DNA of 64,000 bases from Nostoc mirabile CHAB5784 (GCF_020829645.1 NZ_JAIVFS010000018.1:61297-125296); one strand, 5' to 3'. Counted from the stretch's first letter, positions 18,914 through 28,391 are shown. Notes: generated from the letters alone by a model not told the origin. Numbers and translations are program-made.

Positions 18914-19264
18914 TTAGACCGTTGCTGTCACTTTAGTGGGTTTTTCTTTTTCCTCTTTAGGAGGTTTTTCCTCTTCGGCTTCCTGCTTAACTGTCAAATA
19001 GCGAATCACTTCTTCACTTAAGCGCATGGCGCGTTCAAAAGGGGCGATCGCAGTTGCAGGCGCAGTGTAGTTTAACTGGATGTAGATGCCATCGCGGTGT
19101 TTTTTGATTTCATAAGCAAGACGACGCTTACCACGATTTTGAATTTGCATATCCTGGGCGCCTTGGTCACGAAGCAAATTCTGATATTTAGTAATTGCTT
19201 GCTCTACCTGTTCGTCTCCCAAGTCAGGGCGGAGAATGTACATTGTTTCGTAACTAGTAGTCAT
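18914..19264 (-). CDS. rpsF: 30S ribosomal protein S6
   Basis: 116 residues. The N-terminus [20 protein letters not shown] and the block [25 protein letters not shown] identify bS6, which sits on the platform of the small subunit. The C-terminal tail ([20 protein letters not shown]) is a lysine/glutamate extension common in cyanobacteria. An AGGAGAC site precedes the ATG. It is not followed by rpsR, as is usual in many cyanobacteria. Confidence 0.97.
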   Translation of the reverse strand: MTTSYETMYILRPDLGDEQVEQAITKYQNLLRDQGAQDMQIQNRGKRRLAYEIKKHRDGIYIQLNYTAPATAIAPFERAMRLSEEVIRYLTVKQEAEEEKPPKEEKEKPTKVTATV

Positions 19265-19727
19265 ATTTTTCAGTCTCCTTATGGACAGAAATGGCTGCTG
19301 ATGCTAATTTATACCTAAATTAATTTAAAATGCCAGTATTAATCAACATCTGAAGCAACAAGGAACTATAATCTTACCAGTTTTAAATTTGAATCATTAG
19401 TCAAATTGCCAAAATTTGAATTTTTTGGATGTCCTAATGAAAACTAGGTCGCTTCCCGGCTCCCATATTTCGTTAGCTTTATTCCAAAAAAATCTCTCAC
19501 TCACCCGCAAGGGGAATGATGAGACGGCAGTGAACGTAGGTAGTCTTTTTTTTGAAAAGATTGATCAAGCTATCAGCCTTGCCAATGGGTATCTTTCCCT
19601 AAGACATATATTATAGCGAGCGATCGCTTTTAGGCTCAAGGCTCAATCGGTTCGCTAAAAAGCTAACTGATGATTGCTACCCGCTCACAGCAACAAAAAA
19701 GCAGATAAAAGGATATTCATCAAGGTT
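19265..19727. other. spacer between rpsF and the FAH gene
   Basis: 463 bases. A 50-60 residue frame (ATG near 19437, MKTRSLPGSHISLALFQ) is open but lacks homology I recognise or a clear ribosome site, so it is not called. Confidence 0.4.
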
Positions 19728-20501
19728 ATGGCGCAACGCTATGTGCGAATTCAAAATCAAGAAGGACAGATTTACTATGGGTTACTACAACTATCCCTGA
19801 ATGTGCAGGTGCTAGATGCTCCGCCCTGGTTACAAGGACAACCCACTGATTTAACTTTGACACCAGAAAATTACCAAATTCTGGCTCCCTGCGCTCCCTC
19901 AAAAATTGTGGCGGTGGGTAAGAATTATGCAGATCATGCAGCTGAAATGCGAACTCCAGTCCCTTCTGAGCCACTAATCTTTCTCAAGCCACCCACGTCG
20001 GTCATTCCATCTGAGAGGGAAATTAAGTATCCTCCCCAGTCACAAAGAGTTGACTACGAAGGAGAGTTAGCGTTAGTGATTGGCGATTACGCCTTTGAAT
20101 GTACACCAGAGGTAGCCCAAACGAAAATTTGGGGCTACACCATTGCCAATGACGTAACAGCGCGGGATTTACAAAAACGGGATGGTCAATGGACGCGAGC
20201 CAAAGGTTTTGATACTTTCTGTCCCTTGGGGCCTTGGATCGTGCGGGAATTAAATCCAGGAGCGAGATTGCAAACTTTTGTGAATGACGACGCCAATCCA
20301 GTCCAATCTGCCTGTATAGATCAGATGGTGTTTTCCCCCGATGTTCTAGTTTCTTATATCAGTCAGGTTATGACGCTACTACCGGGTGATTTGGTGCTTA
20401 CAGGTACGCCGGAGGGTGTAAGTCCCTTGCATCCAGGCGATCGCGTCCGCGTCGAAATTGAAGGTATTGGTCGCCTGGAAAACACCGTAGCGCCCCGTTA
20501 A
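19728..20501 (+). CDS. fumarylacetoacetate hydrolase family protein
   Basis: 257 residues from ATG 19728 (MAQRYVRIQ), chosen because family similarity starts there; an upstream TTG is unlikely. The FAH fold is marked by KIVAVGKNYADHAAEM, the metal-binding DYEGELALVIG, YTIANDVTARDLQ, KGFDTFCPLGPW and the late GTPEGVSPL. Members are magnesium-dependent hydrolases, decarboxylases or isomerases of beta-keto or enol acids. The exact substrate cannot be inferred; oxaloacetate or acylpyruvate is possible. Converges on the Tic20-like gene with a 3-base gap. Confidence 0.88.
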   Translation: MAQRYVRIQNQEGQIYYGLLQLSLNVQVLDAPPWLQGQPTDLTLTPENYQILAPCAPSKIVAVGKNYADHAAEMRTPVPSEPLIFLKPPTSVIPSEREIKYPPQSQRVDYEGELALVIGDYAFECTPEVAQTKIWGYTIANDVTARDLQKRDGQWTRAKGFDTFCPLGPWIVRELNPGARLQTFVNDDANPVQSACIDQMVFSPDVLVSYISQVMTLLPGDLVLTGTPEGVSPLHPGDRVRVEIEGIGRLENTVAPR

Positions 20502-20504
20502 CTT

Positions 20505-20984
20505 CTAACGCACCTGCATATACACTGCATCGGAAATCGCCGGAATTTCCGCATAACGTCCCAGTAGAGACTGAACGGCGGAATATCCAACTGCTGCTAC
20601 AACGCCTAAAAAGATGGTGTTAGCTACTGTTTCTATTGCAAAGCCAGTACCAGGAACCTGTGCTAAAACTCGCACCAGTATGGAACACAAAAATATAACT
20701 ATGTCCAAAAGAATCGCCTGCATTGTGTTGAAACGAATGAAGTGACTGATTTTTTCGTTTCTTACCACTAATAGGAACAAGGCAAAGAACACAATTATTT
20801 GTCCAATTTGTCCTAAACTACCGTAAATTATTAGCACTGGTTGCAGCGGTAAAAGCAGAACTTGTAGTGCTGGAAACTGATTCAATAAAAACCTGCCAAA
20901 AACTAAACCATCAACTAGGGGCAGCAAATAAGGCAAGGAAGCAAAAATTCGATCTGAAACCGTTGTAGACCCACGCCAAGACAT
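20505..20984 (-). CDS. Tic20-family membrane protein
   Basis: 159 residues from ATG 20984, with AGGAGA 8 bases upstream; an in-frame start further upstream is not supported. Four hydrophobic helices. Conserved Tic20 features: RIFASLPYLLPLVDGLVFG at the start, VVRNEKISHFIRFNTMQAILLDI in the middle and VANTIFLGVVAAVGYSAVQSL near the end. In plastids Tic20 is part of the inner-envelope import channel; the role of the cyanobacterial homologue is unsettled. Confidence 0.88.
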   Translation of the reverse strand: MSWRGSTTVSDRIFASLPYLLPLVDGLVFGRFLLNQFPALQVLLLPLQPVLIIYGSLGQIGQIIVFFALFLLVVRNEKISHFIRFNTMQAILLDIVIFLCSILVRVLAQVPGTGFAIETVANTIFLGVVAAVGYSAVQSLLGRYAEIPAISDAVYMQVR

Positions 20985-21065
20985 TATGCGTTCTCCTGTG
21001 GTTAAATTTTTATAGTTACTTGAGCTTAGGATAACGCAGTTGCTTGGTCTTGCTGGCAAATTCAA

Positions 21066-21263
21066 CTATTCTATATAGGCGATGCGAAAACCCATTACAC
21101 ACTCATACTGGTCTGGCTGCTGTTGAGTAAGTTTGCGAATGGCTTGACCACAACGCAGTTGACCCCCACGCCAACGGGGTTGACCGCTCCTGTCAGCGAG
21201 TAAACAAGACTGGCAAACTTGCTCAGGGGCAAGGATTTGCTCGTCCATTAAAATGACTAGCAT
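21066..21263 (-). CDS. small conserved protein with four cysteines
   Basis: 65 residues from ATG 21263, which has AGGAGG 8 bases upstream; a longer reading frame exists but its extra sequence is repeat-like. Cysteines occur as VCQSCLLADRSGQPRW, LRCGQ and YECVM, spaced like a small metal-binding or redox motif. Conserved-looking cyanobacterial protein of unknown function, 81 bases downstream of the Tic20-like start on the same strand order (upstream in transcription). Confidence 0.65.
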   Translation of the reverse strand: MLVILMDEQILAPEQVCQSCLLADRSGQPRWRGGQLRCGQAIRKLTQQQPDQYECVMGFRIAYIE

Positions 21264-21744
21264 CGAATCCCTCCTGTAAATCCTCATTGTCACCCACATT
21301 CTACTCAGGTGAGGATACGCTTTGTAGAGGTTTAAAGAAACGCTGCTTTGTAGGTTGGGCGCGTGCTGCGCGGTTAGTGTTGTGATTTGCGATGGCGCTT
21401 TGTGCCCGCCGTGGGCGATCGCAGAGGACACTTAAGAGCCACATCCTAACTCTTTGTAGCAAAAATGTGGGCAATCACAATTTAATAACAATTGTCAAGT
21501 GAATCTTTCTTTATTGTATGTTGTGCCTATTTATTGTAAATGAAGATTTTGGTAAAAAATAATACGAAAACATTCGCACTAAGTTGAGCATATACAGGTA
21601 AGGGTATTTATTGCAACCGTGTTAATTTAGCACTGGAGAGTGTCAAAATTAATATTCAGGAAACAACAAAAGCTTTACGCACAAGCAACATAGCGATCGA
21701 TTGAAATTCCCTTGATGGGACTAGTTAAAGTGCCAGAAGTCAAG
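21264..21744. other. spacer left of the IS element
   Basis: About 480 bases. No gene seen. Includes a GC-rich patch near 21350-21420 and AT-rich sequence to the element end. Confidence 0.4.
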
Positions 21745-21755
21745 TTATTGACACT

Positions 21756-21776
21756 CCCACACCTTAAAGGTGTGGG
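21756..21776. repeat. IS right-end hairpin, likely part of the TnpB guide RNA
   Basis: CCCACACCTT-A-AAGGTGTGGG, a near-perfect hairpin just downstream of the tnpB stop codon. In IS605 elements this position is both the TnpA recognition hairpin and the 3' scaffold of the omega RNA. A guide would then be read from the flank below about 21750. Confidence 0.55.
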
Positions 21777-21785
21777 ATTCTTCTT

Positions 21786-22964
21786 TCATCCAGCCAACTT
21801 ATTTAGAGGAGTTTCCCCACCTAAACAGAGGTCGTTCTGTCCAGAAGCGTTGATTTCGGTATGCCCTACCGTATTTTTAAGTCCTTTCGCCAATATTTGT
21901 TTTGCTGCATTGTGGTCACGGTGCATAACTGTTCCGCATTCATGACATTTATGGGTACGAGTAGACAAAGATTTCTTAACTCGCGTCCCACAAACAGAGC
22001 AGTCAAGACTTGTGTAGTGGGGTGAAACAGCTATCGCCCAAGTATCAAAAACTTTGGCGTAGTAGTCCACCCAATCAGTGAACAATGACCACGATGCATC
22101 GCTGATAGATTTAGCTAAATGGTGGTTTTTGACCATATTCAAAACAAGCAAGTCTTCATAGACTACCAAATCGCTAGATTGGACAAGCGCCCTTGCTGTC
22201 TTTACAGCAAAGTCTTTACGCTGTCTACTTACCTTGAGGTGTTTTTTAGCTAATTTTTTAACAACTTTATGGCGATTAGAAGAACGTTTTTTACATTTAG
22301 AAACTTTGCGTTGCTTACGCTTTAACGCCTTTTCTGATTTCCGTAGTAGTCTGGGATTTTCAACTGTATTACCATCAGAATCAGTGTAGAAAAACTCAAG
22401 TCCTACATCAATTCCAAGTTGTTTGCCATTTTGTTGATGTTCATCTTTGCGTTCTACGTCAACACAAACTTGACAATAATAACCATCAGCACGTTTAACT
22501 ATTCTGACTCGCTTAATCTTTTTGATAGGGTAGAAGCTCAGGTCACGAGTACCAATCAATTTGAACCTTCCTGCGTTAAATCCATCAGTGAATGTGATGT
22601 ATTTTTTATCGGCAGAAAGTTTCCATCCTGAAGTCTTGTACTCTACAGAATTCCCACGTTTTTTGAATCGTGGGAATCCCTTTTTACCAGGGTTATTGGT
22701 TTTGCAGTTATCATAAAAACGTTTAATTGCAAACCATGCTCTATCAGCAGAAGCTTTACGTGCCATAGAGTTAAGCTTGTCAGCAAAATCAAATTCTTTA
22801 GCCAAGACAGCACAAAGTTTTTGAAGGTCATTCTTGCCAACATTTTTATTATCCATCCAATGTCTTAAAGCCTTGTTACGAATAAACAAAGCAGTTCTAA
22901 TTACTTCATCTAATGAGTTGTACTGACTTTGTTTACCTTTTAACTTAGCTTCTAAAACTAGCAT
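21786..22964 (-). CDS. tnpB: TnpB RNA-guided nuclease (IS605 OrfB)
   Basis: 392 residues, full length. The RuvC-like catalytic residues appear intact: LGIDVGLEFF (first Asp), VVYEDLLVLN (Glu), and RDHNAAKQIL (last Asp). A four-Cys zinc finger, CSVCG...CHECG, lies between the last two. The N-terminal half has the OrfB helical region and GKKGFPRFKKRG. TnpB proteins cut DNA guided by an RNA from the element end, which favours element retention. It appears functional by sequence. Confidence 0.93.
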   Translation of the reverse strand: MLVLEAKLKGKQSQYNSLDEVIRTALFIRNKALRHWMDNKNVGKNDLQKLCAVLAKEFDFADKLNSMARKASADRAWFAIKRFYDNCKTNNPGKKGFPRFKKRGNSVEYKTSGWKLSADKKYITFTDGFNAGRFKLIGTRDLSFYPIKKIKRVRIVKRADGYYCQVCVDVERKDEHQQNGKQLGIDVGLEFFYTDSDGNTVENPRLLRKSEKALKRKQRKVSKCKKRSSNRHKVVKKLAKKHLKVSRQRKDFAVKTARALVQSSDLVVYEDLLVLNMVKNHHLAKSISDASWSLFTDWVDYYAKVFDTWAIAVSPHYTSLDCSVCGTRVKKSLSTRTHKCHECGTVMHRDHNAAKQILAKGLKNTVGHTEINASGQNDLCLGGETPLNKLAG

Positions 22965-23014
22965 CGCTTCGACCTATTGACGATAAATATAGCGTACTAT
23001 GCTATGGTTGATAT

Positions 23015-23449
23015 ATGCAAGCTATTGACCAAAACTTTACCAAAACTTTAAAAATGACAAGCAAATCCAGACATAAAACAACCTCGGTTACTTTAATTAA
23101 CTACCATTTTGTTTGGATACCAAAAAGAAGGAAAAAAGTACTTATTGGAAATGTGGCTAAAAGACTCGAAGAATTATTGTATGAAAAAACTTCATTGCTA
23201 GATTGTGAAATCATAGCTCTCGAAATAATGGAAGACCATGTACATCTTTTTGTTAGCTGCCCTCCAACATTAGCCCCAGATCAAATAATGTTTAGATTGA
23301 AAGGATATACATCAAGAGTGCTAAGACTTGAGTTTCCACATCTACTAAGACTCCCTTCAATGTGGACTAGGAGTTATTTTTGTGGAACAGCAGGAGACGC
23401 ATCAAGTGAAACAATCAAAAAATATATTGCCAACCAAAAGACAAGATAG
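23015..23449 (+). CDS. tnpA: TnpA Y1 (HUH) transposase of IS200/IS605
   Basis: 144 residues. The HUH motif is HVHLFVS (about 77-83). The catalytic tyrosine lies in ETIKKYIANQ near the end. Start FVWIPKRRKKVL is family-typical. The first ATG is at 23015; an internal ATG at 23054 (MTSKSRHK) is an alternative with typical length. It moves the element as single-stranded DNA. Divergent from tnpB. Confidence 0.92.
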   Translation: MQAIDQNFTKTLKMTSKSRHKTTSVTLINYHFVWIPKRRKKVLIGNVAKRLEELLYEKTSLLDCEIIALEIMEDHVHLFVSCPPTLAPDQIMFRLKGYTSRVLRLEFPHLLRLPSMWTRSYFCGTAGDASSETIKKYIANQKTR

Positions 23450-23722
23450 ACTGCGCCTAAAGGCGCTACGCATTCATGAGCGAAAATGCGGGTATCGCAG
23501 TGTTCCCGCATTATTCGCGTCCCCACCCCTGAAGGACGCAACAATCTAAAAATTTTTTGGATTTTTAGATTGTTGCTGGTGGGCTTTCTGCTCTATTCTT
23601 TGTAAAACTGAGTTAAGTAGATAGCCATTTAAAGGATGCATTTACAAAATACTAGGGTAAACTTGCAAGCAAGTTAATACACTATATAATTGGGCGGCTC
23701 GTCGGTCTGGGCATCACTCACA

Positions 23723-26700
23723 ATGGAACACTGGCAATTTCTGATACAGAAACAAGGCGATCGCTCGTGGCATATCCTAGAATCGCCAAATTTGGAAATT
23801 TTGGAAGGGGAGTATAGAATTTTGGCTCGTTCTAACCTTCCTAATACAGACGTGGAAGTGCGGGTAACTCACTCTTCAACTCAGGAAGTTCTACCAAAGC
23901 GGCGAATTTTCAAGCGATCTCGTCGCACTAATTCAGAAGGCTTAATGGCGCTAATTCCTTTTACCTACTTCGAGCCGGGAGTTTGGGAGTTGCGCTGTAT
24001 GGGCGATTTGATGTCGGAGCTACTCGGTAAATCTTGGCAATACAGTGTGCAACTTCAAGTATTGTGCCAGAAAGTAGAGGGGGAGCAAAGGAGGCTGGCG
24101 TTGCAGGGGGAGCAGGGGGAGAATGTAGAATCAAATTCATCCGATCACCCAGATACTGTTTCTGAAAACTTGGAATGTATAGCTCTAGAAGAACCCGCAA
24201 TTGCGCTAGATAAAGCGATCGCAGTCTTTGCAGAACTGCTAATTGCTACAGACGACAACCCCGTTACTATTGTTGTGCCAGATGAAAGGAACTTAGAATA
24301 CACTGCCCCAGAAGAACCCGAAATTACGCTAGATAAAGCGATCGCAGTCTTTGCAGAACTGCTAATTGCTACAGACGACAACCCCGTTACTATTGTTGTG
24401 CCAGATGAAGGGAACTTAGAATACACTGCCCCAGAAGAACCCGAAATTACGCTAGATAAAGCGATCGCTACGGAACAGGCAGTTAGCAACCCCGTTACTA
24501 TTGTTGTGCCAGATGAAGGGAACTTAGAATGCACTGCCCCAGAAGAACCCGAAATTACGCTAGATAAAGCGATCGCTACAGAACAGGGAATTGATACAGA
24601 TAGCAACCCCAGTACCACTGTTCTGCTAGATGAAACCGAAAAAGATATTGATGAGCCTGTGAGTCCTGTGTGGCTCAAAGGTGAGACGGCAGAGCAGATT
24701 TTACAAAATTTAATAGATTTAGCTTTACCCAATTCTGAAGCCCTGCTCAATGATGAAAAGGTTACAGATTCTCCAGCAACACAACCATCGCCTCCATTAC
24801 TGCTAACTTTAGACCAGGATACTTACATTGCTCGTTGGGGACGGCCTCTTACAATCAATGGGCACATAGAACTCAAAGAAAAGATAAATCTAGATCAGGC
24901 TGAAATATTATTGCCCAAAAGCCTGCGGGCGCTTGAACTAGGAATTGAACTGCGATCGCCCAAAAACTCGAAAATCTTGACCCAGGTACGGCAACCCTTA
25001 CCAGATCAGGAGTTGCCCTTCATTATCAATACCTCAATTGATATTCCTGCTGACTTTGAATCCAAGTTAATTTTGGCAGATATCACTTTGTATGGTCGAT
25101 TCGCCGATGTTGCTGAAGTCATCCGGTTAGCCAGCCAGTTCTTCACCATTACAGCAGATGTAACAGAATTACTGGCAATCACAGCCGCAGCAACACCTAG
25201 TACATCCTTAAATTACCCCATAGCACCAGCGGACTCGTCTGCTGTTGTCATGGAGCCGGAGGCCGCTGGGAGGATCGATTTGAAACTATTCAATCTGGTC
25301 AAGATTCCAAAAACAGACCAGTCTCAGATACTCAATCCATCCCCAAATACACCTTTACCACCGCAAATTAACTTACAAGTTCTGCGAGAAGCCATCCTGC
25401 GGACATCTAACTTAAAGAATTCAGGCACTTCGCCTCAATTGCCGAAACTGCCTCCTATTCAAACCCATGTCAATACTCCCACAGATGTTGTTACAGAAGC
25501 CCCTACAGAAGAGGAACTTCTGGAAAAGGATGCTACTATGGTTGCCATCAACTTGGAGCAGTTGATCATCAAGCAACGTCGAATGCCAATACTTGACACT
25601 ACTTTGCCATACTTGAAACGGCTACAAGCTTTGCCAGATGATACAGAAGAAGTAAAAAACAATCCTCCAAATGCGAAAGTTCCAACAAATGAAGACTTAC
25701 CGCAGTTGGACACAACTGTAGCTGATGAAAATACACTGGAATTGGTAGTAGATGATGCACAATTCCAGGAAGAATCTGTTGCTGAAGTAGAAACCCAGCC
25801 AAATGAACAATTCCAGGAAGAATCTGTTGCTGAGGTAGAAGCCCAGCCAAATGCACAATTCATTACAACAGGTAACCTTTACTCATCTCCCCTGCTCAGG
25901 AAGTGGATGCATAGCCAAAGATACTCTTTGCCTGAATCCATCGATGAACTGGAACCTGAAGACCACGATAGCTATGTTCCAGCCCAGCAGACCCAGCTTT
26001 CTCTTAGTGCTGAAACTCCCAATGTTGATGTCAACTTGCCGTTAAGCCTGGATGGTGATATAGAGACATGGGAAGAAGTTCAAGAGCAATCGGTTTTTGA
26101 TCTTGGGAACTTTGGGGAAGATGCAGATACAGCAAAGGAAGCTGATCTAGAAACAGGGGAAGATCCGGTAGTAGAAAAAGTATCCGAACCAACAGTCTCA
26201 ATGGTGGTAAGACGACTACCGCCCCCCCCTCCTTCGATAAAAATGAATATAGCGTCAGCTTGGTTGGCGCAAGAAATCGTTGTAGATGATACATATAGTG
26301 AACTGGAAGCCAATGGGACGAAAAATGATTCTTTTGAAGAAGAGAAGCAACCACTGTTAGGTTTATCCTCTTCCCCACCCATAACTGCGGCAGCTATTGA
26401 GCCTTTGCCAATTCCAGAACTGCATGTACCAGACGGCGAACTAATCGCTGGCAAATTTATCATAGTGCGCGTAGTACTGCCTGAAGTACCTCCCCAAGTT
26501 GTTGTCAAGTTATGGCTTGAAGATTATCAAACTCGCTGGTTACTAGAGGGGCCCCATTTACTGACAAATTTGCTACCTAACGCCTTGGGAGGATTGGAAG
26601 TGATGACGCAATTAAATATTCCCTTTGGCTGTTTAGAAATTCGCTTAGAAGCGATCGCACTTGATCTGACAACCCAACAGGAGAGTCACAAAGTCACAAT

Positions 26701-26764
26701 AGTGCGAACTGTGATTCCTCCAGACTTGCCAAACTTGCAGCTAGATGAACTTCTGGGTATGTGA
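23723..26764 (+). CDS. large conserved cyanobacterial protein with internal repeats, unknown function
   Basis: 1013 residues from ATG 23723 (MEHWQFLIQ), preferred over an in-frame TTG at 23690. The N-terminal 120 residues and the C-terminal 110 (from LHVPDGELIAGKFIIVRV) look like folded beta domains. A third segment near 360-470 (LLLTLDQDTYIARWG...) may be another beta-sandwich. The rest is acidic, low-complexity linker. Residues about 150-290 contain four copies of a 35-42 residue repeat around PEEPEITLDKAIA, each carrying a HIP1 site in the DNA. A 17-residue FQEESVAEVE repeat occurs twice around 680-715. No signal peptide or enzymatic motif. It may be a scaffold or cell-surface-linked protein; that is a guess. 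Confidence 0.75.
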   Translation: MEHWQFLIQKQGDRSWHILESPNLEILEGEYRILARSNLPNTDVEVRVTHSSTQEVLPKRRIFKRSRRTNSEGLMALIPFTYFEPGVWELRCMGDLMSELLGKSWQYSVQLQVLCQKVEGEQRRLALQGEQGENVESNSSDHPDTVSENLECIALEEPAIALDKAIAVFAELLIATDDNPVTIVVPDERNLEYTAPEEPEITLDKAIAVFAELLIATDDNPVTIVVPDEGNLEYTAPEEPEITLDKAIATEQAVSNPVTIVVPDEGNLECTAPEEPEITLDKAIATEQGIDTDSNPSTTVLLDETEKDIDEPVSPVWLKGETAEQILQNLIDLALPNSEALLNDEKVTDSPATQPSPPLLLTLDQDTYIARWGRPLTINGHIELKEKINLDQAEILLPKSLRALELGIELRSPKNSKILTQVRQPLPDQELPFIINTSIDIPADFESKLILADITLYGRFADVAEVIRLASQFFTITADVTELLAITAAATPSTSLNYPIAPADSSAVVMEPEAAGRIDLKLFNLVKIPKTDQSQILNPSPNTPLPPQINLQVLREAILRTSNLKNSGTSPQLPKLPPIQTHVNTPTDVVTEAPTEEELLEKDATMVAINLEQLIIKQRRMPILDTTLPYLKRLQALPDDTEEVKNNPPNAKVPTNEDLPQLDTTVADENTLELVVDDAQFQEESVAEVETQPNEQFQEESVAEVEAQPNAQFITTGNLYSSPLLRKWMHSQRYSLPESIDELEPEDHDSYVPAQQTQLSLSAETPNVDVNLPLSLDGDIETWEEVQEQSVFDLGNFGEDADTAKEADLETGEDPVVEKVSEPTVSMVVRRLPPPPPSIKMNIASAWLAQEIVVDDTYSELEANGTKNDSFEEEKQPLLGLSSSPPITAAAIEPLPIPELHVPDGELIAGKFIIVRVVLPEVPPQVVVKLWLEDYQTRWLLEGPHLLTNLLPNALGGLEVMTQLNIPFGCLEIRLEAIALDLTTQQESHKVTIVRTVIPPDLPNLQLDELLGM
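24165..24590 (+). repeat. in-frame 126/105-bp tandem repeat carrying HIP1
   Basis: Four units, the first three spaced 126 bases and the last 105, within the large protein gene. Each contains AAAGCGATCGC, so the HIP1 octamer is translated as part of LDKAIA. Confidence 0.85.
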
Positions 26765-26891
26765 TCGGCGAGTAACCAGTAACCAAGCCCCGTTGGGGCG
26801 GGTGTAGGGGTTGCATGGTGGTAGGGGTGTAGGGAAAAAGACGCTTCCCCAACAACCACTCTTGTTAAAAGCCCCATCCCTTGGGACGACC

Positions 26892-26924
26892 GCGTTGTCC
26901 GAGGTTTCAATCCTCGGACAACGC
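26892..26924. repeat. 13-bp perfect hairpin downstream of the large gene
   Basis: GCGTTGTCCGAGG, a seven-base loop, and its complement. No T-run follows. It sits 128 bases after the stop, so it could be a dispersed palindrome or a weak terminator. Confidence 0.6.
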
Positions 26925-27142
26925 CCTTACCCCCTATACCCCTATACCCTTATACCCCTACACCCCTAATGAATCAGGAATGAGGGGGACAAGGGGACAA
27001 GGGAGAATTATTCAACAAATCTTTCCCCACTCCCTACTCCCCATATTGCCTGTGTTAAAAATATGAAAGAATTTCAAAAATCTGGCAGAATTTGCAGTAA
27101 GCTCATTTTGAATTGTAGTGTTATTTGATAGGAACCTTTACT

Positions 27143-27292
27143 ATGGCAGCTTCTTTTTTGCCTACTGTCTTGGCTAGTACTTCGTACTTGTCTGCTATCT
27201 TAGTGCCCATAATTGGTTGGGTTTTGCCAGGTGTGGTCTTCGCGTTTCTGTTTTTATACATTGAAAGCGACGATATCAGCGATATTAACTGA
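27143..27292 (+). CDS. psaI: photosystem I reaction centre subunit VIII
   Basis: 49 residues. One membrane helix flanked by LVPIIGWVLPGVV and ending FLFLYIESDDISD, the PsaI signature. PsaI is a single-span subunit that helps hold PsaL and the PSI trimer or tetramer contacts. AGGAA lies 9 bases before the ATG. It converges on psbJ with a shared terminator. Confidence 0.88.
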   Translation: MAASFLPTVLASTSYLSAILVPIIGWVLPGVVFAFLFLYIESDDISDIN

Positions 27293-27300
27293 TACTGATG

Positions 27301-27345
27301 TAGTCATTAGTCATTAGTCATTGGTCATTAGTCATTAGTCATTTG
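27301..27345. repeat. STRR, TAGTCAT heptamer
   Basis: About six units of TAGTCAT/TGGTCAT followed by a complementary AATGACAAAGGACAA run. The same heptamer recurs at 60817-60857 between coxB and coxA. Confidence 0.85.
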
Positions 27346-27399
27346 TAAAAAACAAATGACAAAGGACAAAGGACAAAGGACAAATGACCAAAATTAATA

Positions 27400-27431
27400 C
27401 CGCCCATCTCATAGAGACAGGCGGTTTTTTT
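27400..27431 (+). terminator. terminator after psaI
   Basis: CCGCC (27400-27404) pairs with GGCGG (27420-27424) around an inner TCTC/GAGA stem, followed by seven T. It may also stop psbJ transcription in the other direction less efficiently. Confidence 0.85.
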
Positions 27432-27497
27432 AACGTCGATTTCTCAACAAATGCTAGAAAATTCTAACTTATAGTGTTCGGTTCAAACTAACTCATG

Positions 27498-27617
27498 TTA
27501 AATCGAAGAACCGAGTCCGGCGTAGGCACCATAAAAGAAAATGCCCAAGACTGTAATTATACCTAAACCTGCGATCGTAGCGACGACCCACAGGGGAATT
27601 CTCCCACTTCCAGACAC
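27498..27617 (-). CDS. psbJ: photosystem II protein J
   Basis: 39 residues from GTG at 27617, with GGGAGGAG 7 bases upstream. [20 protein letters not shown] is the PsbJ membrane helix, followed by [12 protein letters not shown]. It is a small PSII subunit affecting QB-side electron flow and assembly. Last gene of psbEFLJ. Confidence 0.97.
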
Positions 27618-27687
27618 AGCTTCTCTCCTCCCTTAACAACTAATCAACACAGGTTAAATAAACAAAAATTAACAACAGGATTTCCAG

Positions 27688-27810
27688 TTAGTTAAAGAAG
27701 TAACTAGAAAACAGAATCCCCAGAACGAAAACTAGTAGTAGTCCCAGGTATAGCGAAGTCCGGTTTAGTTCAACCGGTTGATTATTGGGATTGGGCGATC
27801 TTTCTACCAT
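27688..27810 (-). CDS. psbL: photosystem II protein L
   Basis: 40 residues. [19 protein letters not shown] and the end SSYFFN are diagnostic. A single-span subunit at the PSII dimer interface. AGGAG lies 6-10 bases before the ATG. Operon order psbE-F-L-J. Confidence 0.97.
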   Translation of the reverse strand: MVERSPNPNNQPVELNRTSLYLGLLLVFVLGILFSSYFFN

Positions 27811-27818
27811 AATTGCTC

Positions 27819-27956
27819 CTAACGATGAATAAATTGCATTGCGGCGATCGCGCCTAAAAAGAATACAGTTGGTACACCTAAGGTGTGAACTGCCAGCCAT
27901 CTAACGGTAAAAATTGGATAGGTAACTGGTTGATTGATGTTATTGCCGCTAGTCAT
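27819..27956 (-). CDS. psbF: cytochrome b559 beta subunit
   Basis: 45 residues. [19 protein letters not shown] includes the haem-ligating histidine. It pairs with PsbE to bind the b559 haem in PSII. It starts 10 bases after the psbE stop. Confidence 0.98.
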   Translation of the reverse strand: MTSGNNINQPVTYPIFTVRWLAVHTLGVPTVFFLGAIAAMQFIHR

Positions 27957-27965
27957 GATCTCAAA

Positions 27966-28214
27966 CTACTTTCCAATAAATTGTTCAACTTGTTTTTTAG
28001 CTTCAAAACGGTTCTTCACAATGGGCACTTCTTGCCGCGCTGGTGTGAAATACTCGTCGGGGCGGGGTGTGCCAAAAGCATCATAAGCCAGCCCAGTGCT
28101 GACAAATAGCCAACCGGCAATAAATAATGCCGGAATGGTGATGCTGTGAATTACCCAGTAACGAACGCTAGTAATGATGTCCGAAAACGGACGTTCTCCA
28201 GTGGTACCTGACAT
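27966..28214 (-). CDS. psbE: cytochrome b559 alpha subunit
   Basis: 82 residues. [19 protein letters not shown] contains the haem histidine; the helix runs [17 protein letters not shown], followed by the lumenal [10 protein letters not shown]. First gene of psbEFLJ. Essential PSII core subunit. ycf48 and rubA lie upstream in the same direction, the conserved PSII-assembly cluster. Confidence 0.98.
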   Translation of the reverse strand: MSGTTGERPFSDIITSVRYWVIHSITIPALFIAGWLFVSTGLAYDAFGTPRPDEYFTPARQEVPIVKNRFEAKKQVEQFIGK

Positions 28215-28391
28215 TTAGATCCCTACCTTATACATAGAGTGTTATTGAGTTTATTATCCTACAAAGTTAAGAAAGAGTTACAAGTTGCAAAGTTCTTCTC
28301 AGAAATTAGGTATTGGAATTAGGTGACAGGTGATAGGTGATAGGGAAGAATCTGTACCCTGTAACCTGTACTCTATTTCCTTCTTCACTCA

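Larger units (their letters stand above)
21745..23560. mobile_element. IS200/IS605-family insertion sequence
   Basis: Divergent tnpB (minus) and tnpA (plus) with a 50-base gap between the starts. Subterminal hairpins expected of this family are seen: one 9 bases past the tnpB stop (21756-21776), and GC-rich hairpins after tnpA (about 23454-23530). As usual there are no inverted-repeat ends or target duplication, so both limits are approximate. Confidence 0.75.

Noticed and set aside
18625..18936. Small proteins in the GGGGAGT/CTCCCC block
   Set aside because: Low-complexity sequence; every frame on both strands is open by composition.
19437..19616. 60-residue frame between rpsF and FAH gene
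   Set aside because: No ribosome site, no recognised homology and no coupling to neighbours.
24145..24750. Antisense serine-rich protein in the 24 kb repeat region
   Set aside because: A by-product of the in-frame repeat on the plus strand.
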